From: Christensenellaceae bacterium
GTDB taxonomy: Bacteria; Bacillota; Clostridia; Christensenellales; DTU072
Reading direction: 5' to 3'
DNA length: 36,825 nt
Assembly: GCA_031259085.1 (NCBI GenBank)
Contig: JAIRMA010000084.1
Location: forward strand, 1-36,825
Part shown: in pieces, positions 1-8,463 of the stretch
Numbering within the stretch: position 1 is the stretch's first letter
Layout: every line of letters starts with the position of its first letter
Position numbers and translations under genes: made by a program
Notes under the pieces: model-generated
Seen by the model: only the letters and a program-made list of their open reading frames with translations
What the model was told of the DNA's origin: nothing
Databases searched by the model: none

Positions 1-66
1 TCTAACCTCCATGATTAAATATAAAGATGCTATGATAATTATATTGTAATACAATTCTATTGTCAA
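1..66 (-). promoter_or_regulatory. Sigma-A promoter and RBS of a leftward gene starting just outside the window
   Basis: On the minus strand a perfect -35 TTGACA (61-66) and -10 TATAAT (38-43) are separated by exactly 17 bases. A GGAGGTTAGA ribosome-binding stretch (1-10) runs into the left edge, so the start codon lies within a few bases outside the window. A perfect 13-bp palindrome, ATTGTAATACAAT (43-55), sits inside the promoter spacer, where a repressor would block polymerase. Both hexamers and the palindrome are seen directly; regulation by a repressor is inferred. Confidence 0.75.
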
Positions 67-198
67 TACAAATGGGTTTTAAATGAGTCTTAAATGAATT
101 GTGTTAATCCTATCATCTTGATATATTCTAGCTATTAAATCTACTGCTAATTAAATACCCTTCAAAATTGCTGTGTTGCATTATCACGAATCTTCACG

Positions 199-431
199 GT
201 GTAAGCTAAAGAGAGGTGAAGTATGTCAAAAAAAAACAGGTTAAATCAGAAAAATAAGGATGTTTTCTTATGATTTACAGAAAAAAGCCGTTGTTATTTA
301 AGCAAAATGTATTATTTTAAGTATCTAAAACAATTATTGAAAGAATTAGAGGCTGTGAGGCATAAAAAATATAAATATTGACATTTTTCTAATGTTAATT
401 TTAACATTTAGGCTTTCATGCGTTTGGCCTG
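199..431 (+). repeat. Repeat A, copy 1 (~233 bp)
   Basis: Direct-orientation copy of a block also present at 17015-17255 and 18910-19149. Shared landmarks in order: GTGTAAG..TAAAGAG, TCAAAAAAACAGGTTAAAT, GATGTTTTCTTAT, ACAGAAAAAAG, AATTAGAGGCTGTGA, ATATTGACATTTTTCTAATG, and the right end AGG-CTTTCATGCGTTTG-CCTG. The block ends in a near-perfect inverted repeat (AATGTTAA-TT-TTAACATT). No open frame is shared by all copies, so it is not an obvious gene. This copy abuts an IS5-type transposase relic on its right. It could be a MITE-like element or a remnant of a larger insertion sequence. Confidence 0.8.
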
Positions 432-814
432 GTTGATATAGGATCAGGATTAATCATTGATGTTTTAATAACATCTGATAGCGTGCTAGACAAAAGCGGC
501 AGAGCCAATATTACCTAAATCTGGAGTAATTGTTGCATATAAGGGATATTTAGGGCTAAAGCAAAAGGCAGAGGAAAATGGCTACATACAATGATAATCC
601 AAATAAGCAACATAAATACACAAAATAAAAACAATGATAGATTCCTAAAAACTTAGAGCACCGTATGAGACTGTTTTTAGCATAAGAGACAATTTAAAGC
701 AAGATACAAAGGTAAAAAAATAATCAAGGCATTGAATATATGGACGCAAGAGCATATGATATGTCGAGGGCACTAAAACTAAATCTCGAAAAGAACAAAA
801 TTAGTCATAAATAG
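414..814 (+). pseudogene. IS5-family-like transposase relic (C-terminal part, several frameshifts)
   Basis: Conceptual translation in shifting frames gives pieces in the order expected of an IS5-type DDE transposase. First comes a D-x-x-S-G-L-I segment (frame from ~414), then KGYLGLKQKAEENGYI, resembling the 'D.GY.g...' region. Next is RAPYETVFSIRDNLKQ, a degenerate version of the region around the catalytic Glu. Last are ARYKGKK and a C-terminal NIW-M..RAYDMSRALKLN segment ending at a TAG. Multiple stops and shifts show that it is dead. Family assignment rests on remembered motif spacing and is moderate; being a decayed transposase is more secure. Confidence 0.5.
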
Positions 815-851
815 GATAATTTAATCACAAATAGGATAACTCCGCCCTTTT

Positions 852-880
852 GCCGGAAAAGCACATTTTTCGGCTATTTT
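852..880 (+). terminator. Terminator-like hairpin after the transposase relic
   Basis: GCCGGAAAA (852-860) pairs with TTTTTCGGC (866-874) over nine base pairs with one G-T pair, around a 5-base loop. A TATTTTTAT stretch follows. It lies just downstream of the IS5-type relic and may be that element's original terminator. Confidence 0.5.
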
Positions 881-1035
881 TATCTCAAAAAAAGAAGAAA
901 AATTTCTCTTTGACAAATTTTTATAAAGTCTAAAAAAATCATAACTTCTCTGTTCATATAAAAACTAAAAAAAATCATGATTTTCAGGTTATGAAAAGCT
1001 AGAATTATAGGTCTTAGTGCAAGCTTTAGGAGGCA

Positions 1036-1223
1036 TTATTCACCACTCCAATTAAAGAAAATCTCATTTTCTTTATCAACAACAGTCCCTAAATGCAAAT
1101 CACTGCCTCCATGTCGTCTGCTGGACGCTAATAAACAGCGATTTCCTTCCAGTTATAATTAGGCCTACTATAACGAATATAGCTTTGAATATTTTTCTTG
1201 AGAGACATAGTTAGCTCCATCAT
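1036..1223 (-). pseudogene. Transposase-like N-terminus relic, copy 1 (repeat B)
   Basis: The minus-strand frame starts with two Met codons (1223) and reads MSLKKNIQSYIRYSRPN..NWKEIAVY. An in-frame stop or shift follows, then RRHGGSDLHLGTVVDKEN and a TAA at 1036. The same sequence occurs at 19150-19470, and the two copies repair each other's lesions. This implies an ancestral protein with a KKN.Q..IRY.RPN.NW.EIAVYYPS.RRHGGSDL.LGTVVDKEN-type N-terminus. Such N-termini precede DDE domains in some insertion-sequence transposases, but I cannot assign the family with certainty. Confidence 0.45.
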
Positions 1224-1632
1224 GGTTATTTTTCTATCTAGCTATCATGAAATTTTACTAATATTATATATTTTTAAAAAACGTAAATATTGTCGGATTA
1301 TAACTGATATATGTCAAAAAATATCAAAATTTAATATGGATATGTTAAATACGAGAGAGCTAGATAAGCGCCTCCGGTTTGTCTTTATAAACTTGCGGAG
1401 CTTCTCCATTTTCTCTCCGTGGTCGCGTCCAAAAAAAGCAATGAGCAGGCCCTAATCAATAGCAAAGCTCAGGGAGTAGTGAAACTTCGTGTCGCGGACT
1501 GTGTGCCCATTCTTTTTTTAAGGTATTCTAAAATCAACTTTTGGTAGTCCTCTTTTTTTTAACCAGTCTGCTTTTATAGGCATTTTGGTTGCCCTCCATT
1601 TTTAAAGGTCTTAGTATTTTTAGCGTATGCAT
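1224..1632. other. Gap with only short decayed minus-strand frames
   Basis: No intact gene is visible. Reading leftward from about 1580, a GGAGG-preceded ATG opens a short frame (MPIKADWLKKRGLPKVDF) that meets a TAA after about 21 codons. The frame continues in phase through a second stop, with protein-like composition (HTVRDTKFHYSLSFAID). It looks like a decayed gene downstream of the Fic gene; the family is not recognised. Confidence 0.3.
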
Positions 1633-2520
1633 TCATTTGTCGTCCTCCTGCTCGTAGTAATACGAATAGTCTACGCCCTTCATAAAAATCTCGCGGTCGT
1701 TGATTTTGTCCGTCAACGCCTCATGCAAAAGTGCCTTTATTGCCGTGCTATCGGTGACGCTCCTTTGCATCGCGTCGAGGTATTCTTTCTTGCCTACCTT
1801 GCTCCAATCCACACACTTTTTTAAGGAACGCTTGAAAATCAAATCGAGCCACAACCTCGTGCTCCTACCGTTGCCATCCATAAATGGGTGCGCAACGTTC
1901 ATTTCAACGTACTTGTCCACGATTTCGTCAAACGACGTATCGGGCATTGCCTCAATCGTTTTTAGCGTGTCGGATAGATAACGCACGAGCGCGAACAGAA
2001 ATCCGCCCTTTGCAATATTAACGGTTCGTATCTGCCCTGCGAAATCGCATAAACCGGCGAATATATAGGCATGTATCTTTTGCAAGGCTTTTACGCTCCC
2101 GACTTCGGTGTCGCCGATTAAATTACTCTCCCAAAAGGTATACGCCTTTTTCTTGCTCTGCCCATCAATCGTGTTGTCACTATATAAAAACCAGTCGAGG
2201 AACTTCGTCGCTTTGTTGTTCGGAATGAACTTTGCAAGCGAAATCACGTCCTCAGAGCAGAGCGCGTCGGAGCGGTATTGCTTGCCGTCTAGCGCGGTCA
2301 GTTTCAGTTGGGTAGTGGCACTACCTAGCTCGTTACCGCTCTTTTTTATTTTGGCTTTTAGGTACTTCCAGTAGTTTCGGTTCTTGTTGTAGTCGCTCTC
2401 GCCGTTTATCGCCCCGACAACGTCAAGTGCCGAAAACCACCACTTTGAGCCCTGCTCGTCCCAAACTGCGCGAACCTCTCTATCATCGAAAAAGCAGATA
2501 GACGTCTTGATTATTCTCAT
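1633..2520 (-). CDS. BRO-N-like / Fic domain protein (predicted AMP- or UMP-transferase)
   Basis: 295-residue protein. Fic enzymes transfer a nucleotide monophosphate or related group from a nucleotide to a target hydroxyl. The catalytic Fic motif is complete at residues 211-222 (HPFMDGNGRSTR), and the upstream G-x-I-R segment (about 163-166) expected before it is present. The first ~115 residues (FFDD.EVRAVWDE..KWWFSALDVV, later AKFIPNNKATKFLDWF) resemble the BRO-N/antirepressor domain that precedes DNA-related partners in phages. I chose the ATG at 2520 because GGAGGT sits 6 bases upstream. The frame stays open further upstream, but that part reads as an unrelated HsdS fragment. The gene is visibly richer in G+C than its neighbours, suggesting transfer. 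No antitoxin gene is evident beside it, and targets are unknown. Confidence 0.8.
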   Translation of the reverse strand: MRIIKTSICFFDDREVRAVWDEQGSKWWFSALDVVGAINGESDYNKNRNYWKYLKAKIKKSGNELGSATTQLKLTALDGKQYRSDALCSEDVISLAKFIPNNKATKFLDWFLYSDNTIDGQSKKKAYTFWESNLIGDTEVGSVKALQKIHAYIFAGLCDFAGQIRTVNIAKGGFLFALVRYLSDTLKTIEAMPDTSFDEIVDKYVEMNVAHPFMDGNGRSTRLWLDLIFKRSLKKCVDWSKVGKKEYLDAMQRSVTDSTAIKALLHEALTDKINDREIFMKGVDYSYYYEQEDDK

Positions 2521-2717
2521 TGTGCTACCTCCATTTTTACTCGTTTTTACCCTTGACGTATTCGTATGTGAGCGATTTTTTATACTCGCGCATAGTGTGT
2601 ATAGCTTTTTACTTGCTTTAAAGTATCGCGTCAATTTGGCGCTTCTCGCCTCAAGATAGTCGCCGATTAACTGTTGTTCTTCAAGCAGCAGAAATAAAAT
2701 TTTGCGTATTTTAGGAT
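2521..2717 (-). pseudogene. HsdS-like C-terminal fragment fused in frame upstream of the Fic gene
   Basis: The minus-strand frame immediately upstream of the Fic start reads LLEEQQLIGDYLEARSAK, then RYFKASKKL. This matches the 'EQQ-I--YL----' distal conserved region of type I restriction specificity subunits, where the second target-recognition half ends in a helix. No start codon or recognition domain remains, and the frame is closed by a stop near 2718. It is in phase with the Fic frame, so a readthrough reading would give a fusion, but the Fic gene has its own strong RBS. I treat this as debris of a type I restriction locus. Confidence 0.5.
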
Positions 2718-2874
2718 TGTCTTTTTATGCTATATGCCTTTATTCCGTTTACTCTGCTTTGTATTTGTGTTCTGAATTTTGACGAGTCAAACAAGTATGC
2801 AATATACTTGAAATTTATTTTTACTGTTGGTTTAAAATGACAGTATGGTAACCCGCAAAAGTTTGCGTGGCTAT

Positions 2875-3147
2875 TCAAAAACGTAAAATTACCTGATCCG
2901 TATATGTCTTCGAAGTGTCGGCGGATATAAAATCAGCATAGTTTAACGAGCAATCTTTGAACGTCAACGGCTTGACTGCAAGCGACTTGTATTTTATAAG
3001 TAGAGGTGCTTGTATGTGCACCCGATATAAACGGTTAGTGTTTGCGACCCTTTCGCCACCTCCGAGTTCCGCCGCGCTATCAAGCGTCCGCCCGTCCTCG
3101 ATGATAAGGGCTTGAACTGCTCTTATATTCAGTGGTTCTCTAAAATA
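2875..3147 (-). pseudogene. Unassigned 90-codon open frame, probable gene fragment
   Basis: A minus-strand frame without stops runs from 3147 to a TGA at 2875. Its composition is protein-like (LNIRAVQALIIEDGRTLDSA, then GGGERVANTNRLYRVHIQAP, later KPLTFKDCSLNYADFISADT). It has no convincing start codon or RBS and is G+C-richer than the flanks, like the adjacent Fic gene. It lies directly upstream of the HsdS-like fragment, so it may belong to the same decayed locus. I do not recognise the family. Confidence 0.35.
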
Positions 3148-3535
3148 TTATATTTAATATTTTACCATATAGCTAAAATGTTTTTGATATGTTCAATTGA
3201 AATCATATTTTTAACAAGATTTTTAGGTGATGATTCTTATCTTTATGTAAATACAAATGGCAACCTCTGAAAATTAACAACGTAAGGTGTTTAACCTTAA
3301 AAGAAGAATGATTGTGGATTGCGTTGAATGTACTTAATAATTATATCAGTATCATCGAAAGGCATCATAAGCAATCTCTCTTACTGAATATTGAAATATA
3401 TTGAATGAGATCGCTATCTTTTTTCTCATTTAAACAGATTCTATGATTTTTGGTGAAATGATATAGTTATTTTATTATGTCATAGAATAAAGAAAAATTT
3501 TGATCAAATCATATATAAATTAAAGCTCCCTTAAT
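3148..3535. other. AT-rich intergenic stretch
   Basis: No gene, RNA or known regulatory element is visible. There is a small AT-only inverted repeat near 3146-3167 (AAAATATTA / TAATATTTT). The stretch separates the decayed accessory patch from the surface-protein genes. Confidence 0.5.
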
Positions 3536-3567
3536 AAGGCAACACCAATTAGATTTGGTGTTGCCTT
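3536..3567 (-). terminator. Strong hairpin terminator downstream of the BspA-like gene
   Basis: AAGGCAACACCAA (3536-3548) pairs perfectly over 13 bp with TTGGTGTTGCCTT (3555-3567) around a TTAGAT loop. It lies 23 bases beyond the stop codon of the leftward gene. The trailing U-tract is short on either strand, so efficiency is uncertain, but position and stem strength fit a terminator. Confidence 0.75.
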
Positions 3568-3590
3568 GATTATTATCCTGATGCACAGAT

Positions 3591-6506
3591 TTAGTCAGAA
3601 TCATATTCCCATTCTACTGTATGATAAATTTGGTATCCTTTTCGATTCCAATCACTATCTAATGTAATATCATTAACTTCAGCTGATCGCATGTAAATAA
3701 CAGTCAAATTCGAACAACTATAAAACAAATCAGCCCCTCCAACTTTTAGTGAATCTGGAAGCACAACTAAAGTCAAATCAGAGCAATAACTAAATGCATC
3801 ACCATCAATCCTTTCAATCGCACTATCAATTGAGAAATTCACTTCTGTGATACCAGAAGTGTTAAAAGCATTGGTCTCTATTATTTTAATACTATCCAAC
3901 CAATCAAAAGTAGTCAAATTATAACAATATACAAACGCATATGCACCAATGCTTTCGAGTTGACTGTTTTCAGCAAATATAACACTCTCTAATTTCTTAT
4001 TGCCAAGAAACACAAGTTCCTTTATTGACTTAACACTTGCAGGAATAGTGACAGTGATCAATTTTGAATTTGAATAGAAATCAGAAGCAAATGCATAAGC
4101 CCCAATAGAGATAACCCCATCTGGTATAACTACGTCTTCACTATTGCCTAGATAACGTATTAAAACATCATCTATAATTAAGAAATCGCTTGAGTCTAAT
4201 GAAACTGAATATATTAAAGAACTGATTGCTGGCCAAGCGAGCTTATACGTTTCAACATAATTATCTGGTACAAATATAACCACGCTTCCATTATTTAACG
4301 ATTCAGGATTCGTTATCGTTGGTGGTACATTACTTTCAAATGTTATTATTCCTAGTATGTAGAACGATGCTCCTAATTGTGTTACACTGCTTGGAATGTA
4401 TAAGCGCCTTAAACCTAGTAAAGACTCAAATGCACTAGTTGATATTTGAATAACAGTATCAGGGATTGTAATAGATTCGACATTGCCAGCAAACGCAAAA
4501 GCATATTCTCCAATTTTTTTAAGCCCTTCTGGTAAAACAATCGATGTTATATTCATGCTGTAGTAAAAAGCATAATCTCCAATCTCTGTTATTCCTGTTG
4601 GTACAATTACATTATTTATGTCACTAGAACATCTTAATAATATTTTTTTATCGTCTTTACTCAGAATGATAAAACCATCATCCGTTATATTTATATCAGA
4701 TGAATCATAAAAATAATCAGCGTATACTTTCCAGTGATCGTTAGTTGCATACGTAGAATAGGAGGCGCTAGGGATTATAATCATGGCTTTGGAATCAAAC
4801 ACATCTGAACCTATTGTCTGAATCGGAACGTCAGGGACTTTAATTACAAGACAATCATTATAAAACGCATCATTGCCAATTTCTTCTATCGATTCTGGAA
4901 GTTCAATATAGCTTAATGCGTATGTGTTTGAAAAAGCATATCTGCCGATTTTTTTTAGAGAATTTGGAAAAACAATGCTTTTTATTGCACTACCCTCGAA
5001 AGCATTTTGATCAATCTCAGTTATGCCTTCAGGTAGGTTTAAAGTACCAATTACATAATCAGATAAAAAGTCCCCAGAATCTATCTTAGTAATATACCCT
5101 GGTGAAATATTGAGTGTGATTTTGCCATATAATTCAAACATGTCGTTTTTTAATAAATAGCTTGATAAATCATCAAAATTAAAGAAATAGTCGAAACTTG
5201 AATTATAGTCATCAGTTGTCGCTCCGATGAAAGGTACTGTCAAATTTGTGATTTTAAGAATTGCTGACAAATCAAATATGTTTGGTGCAATATAACCAAT
5301 TTGACAACCATTAATGGATTCTGGAATTATAACGACTTCAGCATTGCCTACATATTTATTCACAGCGTATTTCTTCGTATTAAAATCAAATTCTATTTCA
5401 AATTCATTCATTACAAATTTTCCAGATACAATATAATCAATTTCAAAACTCCTATTTCTGAAATTTATACTATATTCTAATTCTCCAGAGATCAGAGTTG
5501 TAAAATCTACTACCATCCATGTCTCGACTGGGATGTATGTGATAGTATCATCAGTATGTGTGATGTTTAAATAAGTATTAGCAAGATCGATATCGTCGCC
5601 TACCTCATATTCAACAACTACATCGTCACCCAAAATAAAGCTTTTAATCGCTTTGTATACTGTTATTTCAATTTCTGTTTGTGCTTTTCTATATGCGATC
5701 TCTACTTTCTTTTTTCCTGGAGTAGTTGTATCAAATCCACTAGCCATATTTTCAGTTACATCAATTGAAACTGAAGGAGCGTTTAAATAGATAAGATTTA
5801 ATTTTAGGTCAGATGGAAATTCATCACCTATAAAAAATACAGGATAGATGTTGACTAAAGTTATAGATTCTAAGACTGCTGTCACTGTGTAATCAACTTC
5901 GAAGGTTTTGCTTCTAAAAGTTATTTTAAATTTTAAGTTTCCTGTATCCTGGGTGCTAAAATTTTCTACCATCCATAATTCAACTGGTATGATTGTAAAG
6001 GTGTCATCAGCATGTGAGACAATAAGATTAGCCTTTTCTAAATTGAATTGATCACCAATTTCATATTCAACCTCAATTTCTTCTGTGTTCAAACTAATAT
6101 CTTTTATAGCTTTATATACAGTTATTTCAATCTCAGTTTGTTTTTCTTGGAAAGTAATTGTTATTGTCTTTATCCCTACAGAGGTTGTATCAAAACCGCT
6201 AGTCATATCATTCGTAACATCAATTATTTCTGAATTCCCGTCAGAATACTCAACATTAGCTTTTATGTTAGACGGAAATACATCTCCAATAAAAAATATA
6301 GAATAAAAATCCTCGGCTAATTCAATCGAAGTCACTGTTGCAGTATTCACTTTATTACCGTCAACAGGCACTTTATTATCTTTACATGCCACAATGAATA
6401 AGGTAAAAATAGCAAGTAACACTATCAAAGTAGCGATAAGGAATTTATTTAGATAAAGTGTGTTCTTGACTTTATCCTGTTTTTCTTGATGGATAAATGA
6501 GTTCAA
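3591..6506 (-). CDS. BspA-like leucine-rich-repeat lipoprotein with duplicated Ig-like region
   Basis: 971 residues, predicted secreted and lipid-anchored. After a long basic N-terminus, a hydrophobic segment (about 21-40) ends in the lipobox I-V-A-C, with Cys41. Residues ~55-215 and ~216-370 are two copies of one two-domain unit. Each copy has a bacterial Ig-like module containing FFIGD.FPS and SGFDTT..G, followed by a second strand-rich module with VEYE.GD and an I.VE.WMV motif. From about 370 on are BspA-type (LRR_5) repeats of the form 'I.IP..V..IG..AF..C..L'. Such proteins commonly mediate adhesion to host or matrix. The start is a TTG at 6504-6506, chosen because GGAGGG lies 8 bases upstream; no ATG fits. 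The gene stands alone with a terminator downstream. Confidence 0.85.
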   Translation of the reverse strand: MNSFIHQEKQDKVKNTLYLNKFLIATLIVLLAIFTLFIVACKDNKVPVDGNKVNTATVTSIELAEDFYSIFFIGDVFPSNIKANVEYSDGNSEIIDVTNDMTSGFDTTSVGIKTITITFQEKQTEIEITVYKAIKDISLNTEEIEVEYEIGDQFNLEKANLIVSHADDTFTIIPVELWMVENFSTQDTGNLKFKITFRSKTFEVDYTVTAVLESITLVNIYPVFFIGDEFPSDLKLNLIYLNAPSVSIDVTENMASGFDTTTPGKKKVEIAYRKAQTEIEITVYKAIKSFILGDDVVVEYEVGDDIDLANTYLNITHTDDTITYIPVETWMVVDFTTLISGELEYSINFRNRSFEIDYIVSGKFVMNEFEIEFDFNTKKYAVNKYVGNAEVVIIPESINGCQIGYIAPNIFDLSAILKITNLTVPFIGATTDDYNSSFDYFFNFDDLSSYLLKNDMFELYGKITLNISPGYITKIDSGDFLSDYVIGTLNLPEGITEIDQNAFEGSAIKSIVFPNSLKKIGRYAFSNTYALSYIELPESIEEIGNDAFYNDCLVIKVPDVPIQTIGSDVFDSKAMIIIPSASYSTYATNDHWKVYADYFYDSSDINITDDGFIILSKDDKKILLRCSSDINNVIVPTGITEIGDYAFYYSMNITSIVLPEGLKKIGEYAFAFAGNVESITIPDTVIQISTSAFESLLGLRRLYIPSSVTQLGASFYILGIITFESNVPPTITNPESLNNGSVVIFVPDNYVETYKLAWPAISSLIYSVSLDSSDFLIIDDVLIRYLGNSEDVVIPDGVISIGAYAFASDFYSNSKLITVTIPASVKSIKELVFLGNKKLESVIFAENSQLESIGAYAFVYCYNLTTFDWLDSIKIIETNAFNTSGITEVNFSIDSAIERIDGDAFSYCSDLTLVVLPDSLKVGGADLFYSCSNLTVIYMRSAEVNDITLDSDWNRKGYQIYHTVEWEYDSD

Positions 6507-6844
6507 TTCACTAACCCTCCATTAATTTATTAAAATTTGTATATGTTAATAAGCTATTAAAATTAGTATTATTCTCTGTAAAGTATAATGATAAAAAATA
6601 ACAAAATTAATTTCAATTGCTATTATGGTAACAGATAAATAAATTTTGTTAACATCGCTAAATTATTATTTAATTAAATACATACTCATTGAATTTAACT
6701 AGAAAAAGAATAGCATTTATATGAATAGGAGTGGCTACGTGTTTTCATTGCTTTATAAAATCAGCAACTATTGAATTAACAAGACATATAACAAATCTCA
6801 AAGCCATAATAGAATTAAATATGCCTTAAAACAAATGCAAAACC
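6507..6844. other. AT-rich intergenic stretch between two surface-protein genes
   Basis: It holds the GGAGGG RBS of the BspA-like gene (6515-6520) and a weak leftward promoter candidate (TTTACA-N17-TAATAG, near 6555-6585). No terminator-like hairpin for the upstream lipoprotein gene is evident, so partial read-through into the BspA-like gene is possible. Confidence 0.35.
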
Positions 6845-7579
6845 TTAAATCCCTTCATTTTCACTAAAATCAATTTGGATCCATTTTGCATAAAGCTTAA
6901 TTGGTTCATACGACTTAGTAATGCTACTATTCCACTTTTGCGTAAGGCTTGTATCATTATACCACCCGCCAAATACATATCCTTCTCTCAATGGATCAAC
7001 AGGAAAAGTATTAATGACTTGCCCTATCTCTAAATTGTCTACCCAATAATAGCCACTATTTGGTGAATTTTGATAATTATATAAGAATGATACATTAGCA
7101 ACGTGTTTCATCCATGGATATAAACTTTCAAATTGATCATAAACAAATTCAGGAATGTATATATTTCCTATCAGAGATGTTGATTCGTTAGGCAAAGGTG
7201 CAAATAATATAATATTTCTTGCAATCAAATCAGAATAAATTATGTCAGTTTGTTGATTTATAAAATATTTTTCGACTTTACCCGAATTAAAATTATATTC
7301 AGTCCTTTCAAGAGCATCATATCCAATGACAACTTCCTGCTCAGAGCCAATTGTAGTTGGAATTACTATCTCATTAAGTAGCAACCCTTGATCCATAAGT
7401 CCAACTATGTGTACTCTGCCATCCTTAAGTAAACATTTAAAATAATCAGTCTCGAAATAATCTGGATCTAGCATATAATCATATTTTTTGTATGGGTTAT
7501 CTTCTGTGCATGAAACTAAAAGAATGACGACTACTGATAAAATTAATAAGCATGCCACTATTTTCGATATTTTTTTCAT
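6845..7579 (-). CDS. Lipoprotein with a C-terminal Listeria-Bacteroides (InlB B-type) repeat
   Basis: 244 residues. The N-terminus has a classic lipoprotein signal: MKK, a hydrophobic core and lipobox L-V-S-C with Cys24. The mature protein is therefore predicted to be anchored on the outer face of the membrane. Near the C-terminus, GYVFGGWYND... and LYAKW form one Listeria-Bacteroides repeat, a small beta-grasp module found in secreted adhesins and wall proteins. The middle (about 30-170) contains a short segment resembling a BspA repeat edge (IVIPTTIG), but no recognisable catalytic motif. GAGGGTG lies 6 bases before the ATG. It is transcribed leftward toward the BspA-like gene and may share its surface role. 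Confidence 0.75.
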   Translation of the reverse strand: MKKISKIVACLLILSVVVILLVSCTEDNPYKKYDYMLDPDYFETDYFKCLLKDGRVHIVGLMDQGLLLNEIVIPTTIGSEQEVVIGYDALERTEYNFNSGKVEKYFINQQTDIIYSDLIARNIILFAPLPNESTSLIGNIYIPEFVYDQFESLYPWMKHVANVSFLYNYQNSPNSGYYWVDNLEIGQVINTFPVDPLREGYVFGGWYNDTSLTQKWNSSITKSYEPIKLYAKWIQIDFSENEGI

Positions 7580-8463
7580 CTTTCACCCTCACTCGCTAAT
7601 AATTACATATCAACTGTCGAATTATTTTAAATTTTCTATTTGCTTCAGAATTTAAAATACAACACTATTATACTACAAATGTAAAGTTTTTTCAAGAATA
7701 TATATGTAATTGAAAAAAATAGGTTCCAAATTATATGTTATAATGGGCTTAGTGCAAATTGTTATTTTATGCAAATTCAATCTTTTAGAGAGTTTTCATC
7801 TCAAGAACTATTTTTTATAATTAATTCGATAAATTTTAGATCAAGCCCTCAAATGTATATTGCTAATTTTTAAGCAATCGTATTATAGTCATTTTTTTGA
7901 AGTTATTTTAAAGAAATCAAATTAGAACCTTTTCTATAACATTTAGCAATTAATCCGTATTATTCTAAACATTTCAGGGGAGGTTTTCTGATTTCATCTA
8001 TTGAATGTTTAGGAATATTTGTTTCGTTTTAAGCTGTTTTTGTGATTTACGATTATAATTTACTAGATTGAAATAATTCTTAAGCTTAACAATATCAATT
8101 GTTAATATCATTTTATTAAACGACTCATGTCTTTTCAACAGGAAAGCAATATATATTTTTCAGGATAATTTTTAGTACTACTTTGTTATTTTATTATAAC
8201 GTCCTATTCATTAAACTTAAACTACTTAAATCATTATATCTCTAAAGTTAATATGCTTAAAAATTCGAATTGTTTCTTGTGTAAACCATTGCTTTTATCA
8301 TGACGCAAAGTATAGGGCTTATTAACTATTTTTTATTGTTATACATTTAATATTTATTCAGTTAATATATTATTTAAAATTGTTAAATTGAAATCATTGC
8401 ATAAGAGAACTTATCGTATATTAAAGCTTGAAATTTACAGATCATTGTTTTTAATATAAAAAT
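7580..8463. other. Long AT-rich intergenic region (884 nt)
   Basis: No open frame with an RBS is visible. The only structured element noticed is the c-di-GMP-I-like relic at 8279-8344. No clear terminator follows the peptidase gene ending at 8464. Confidence 0.45.
8279..8344 (+). ncRNA. Possible decayed cyclic-di-GMP-I (GEMM) aptamer
   Basis: The plus strand contains TAAACC and, 13 bases later, GACGCAAAGTATAGGGCTTA. The latter is close to the most conserved core of c-di-GMP-I riboswitches (GACGCAAAGC-x-x-x-GGGCCTAA). Flanking GTGTAA (8279-8284) and TTATAC (8339-8344) could form the closing stem. The tetraloop hairpin and the 3' receptor strand are poorly preserved, and no plus-strand gene follows. 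I regard it as a relic or a chance match. Confidence 0.3.
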
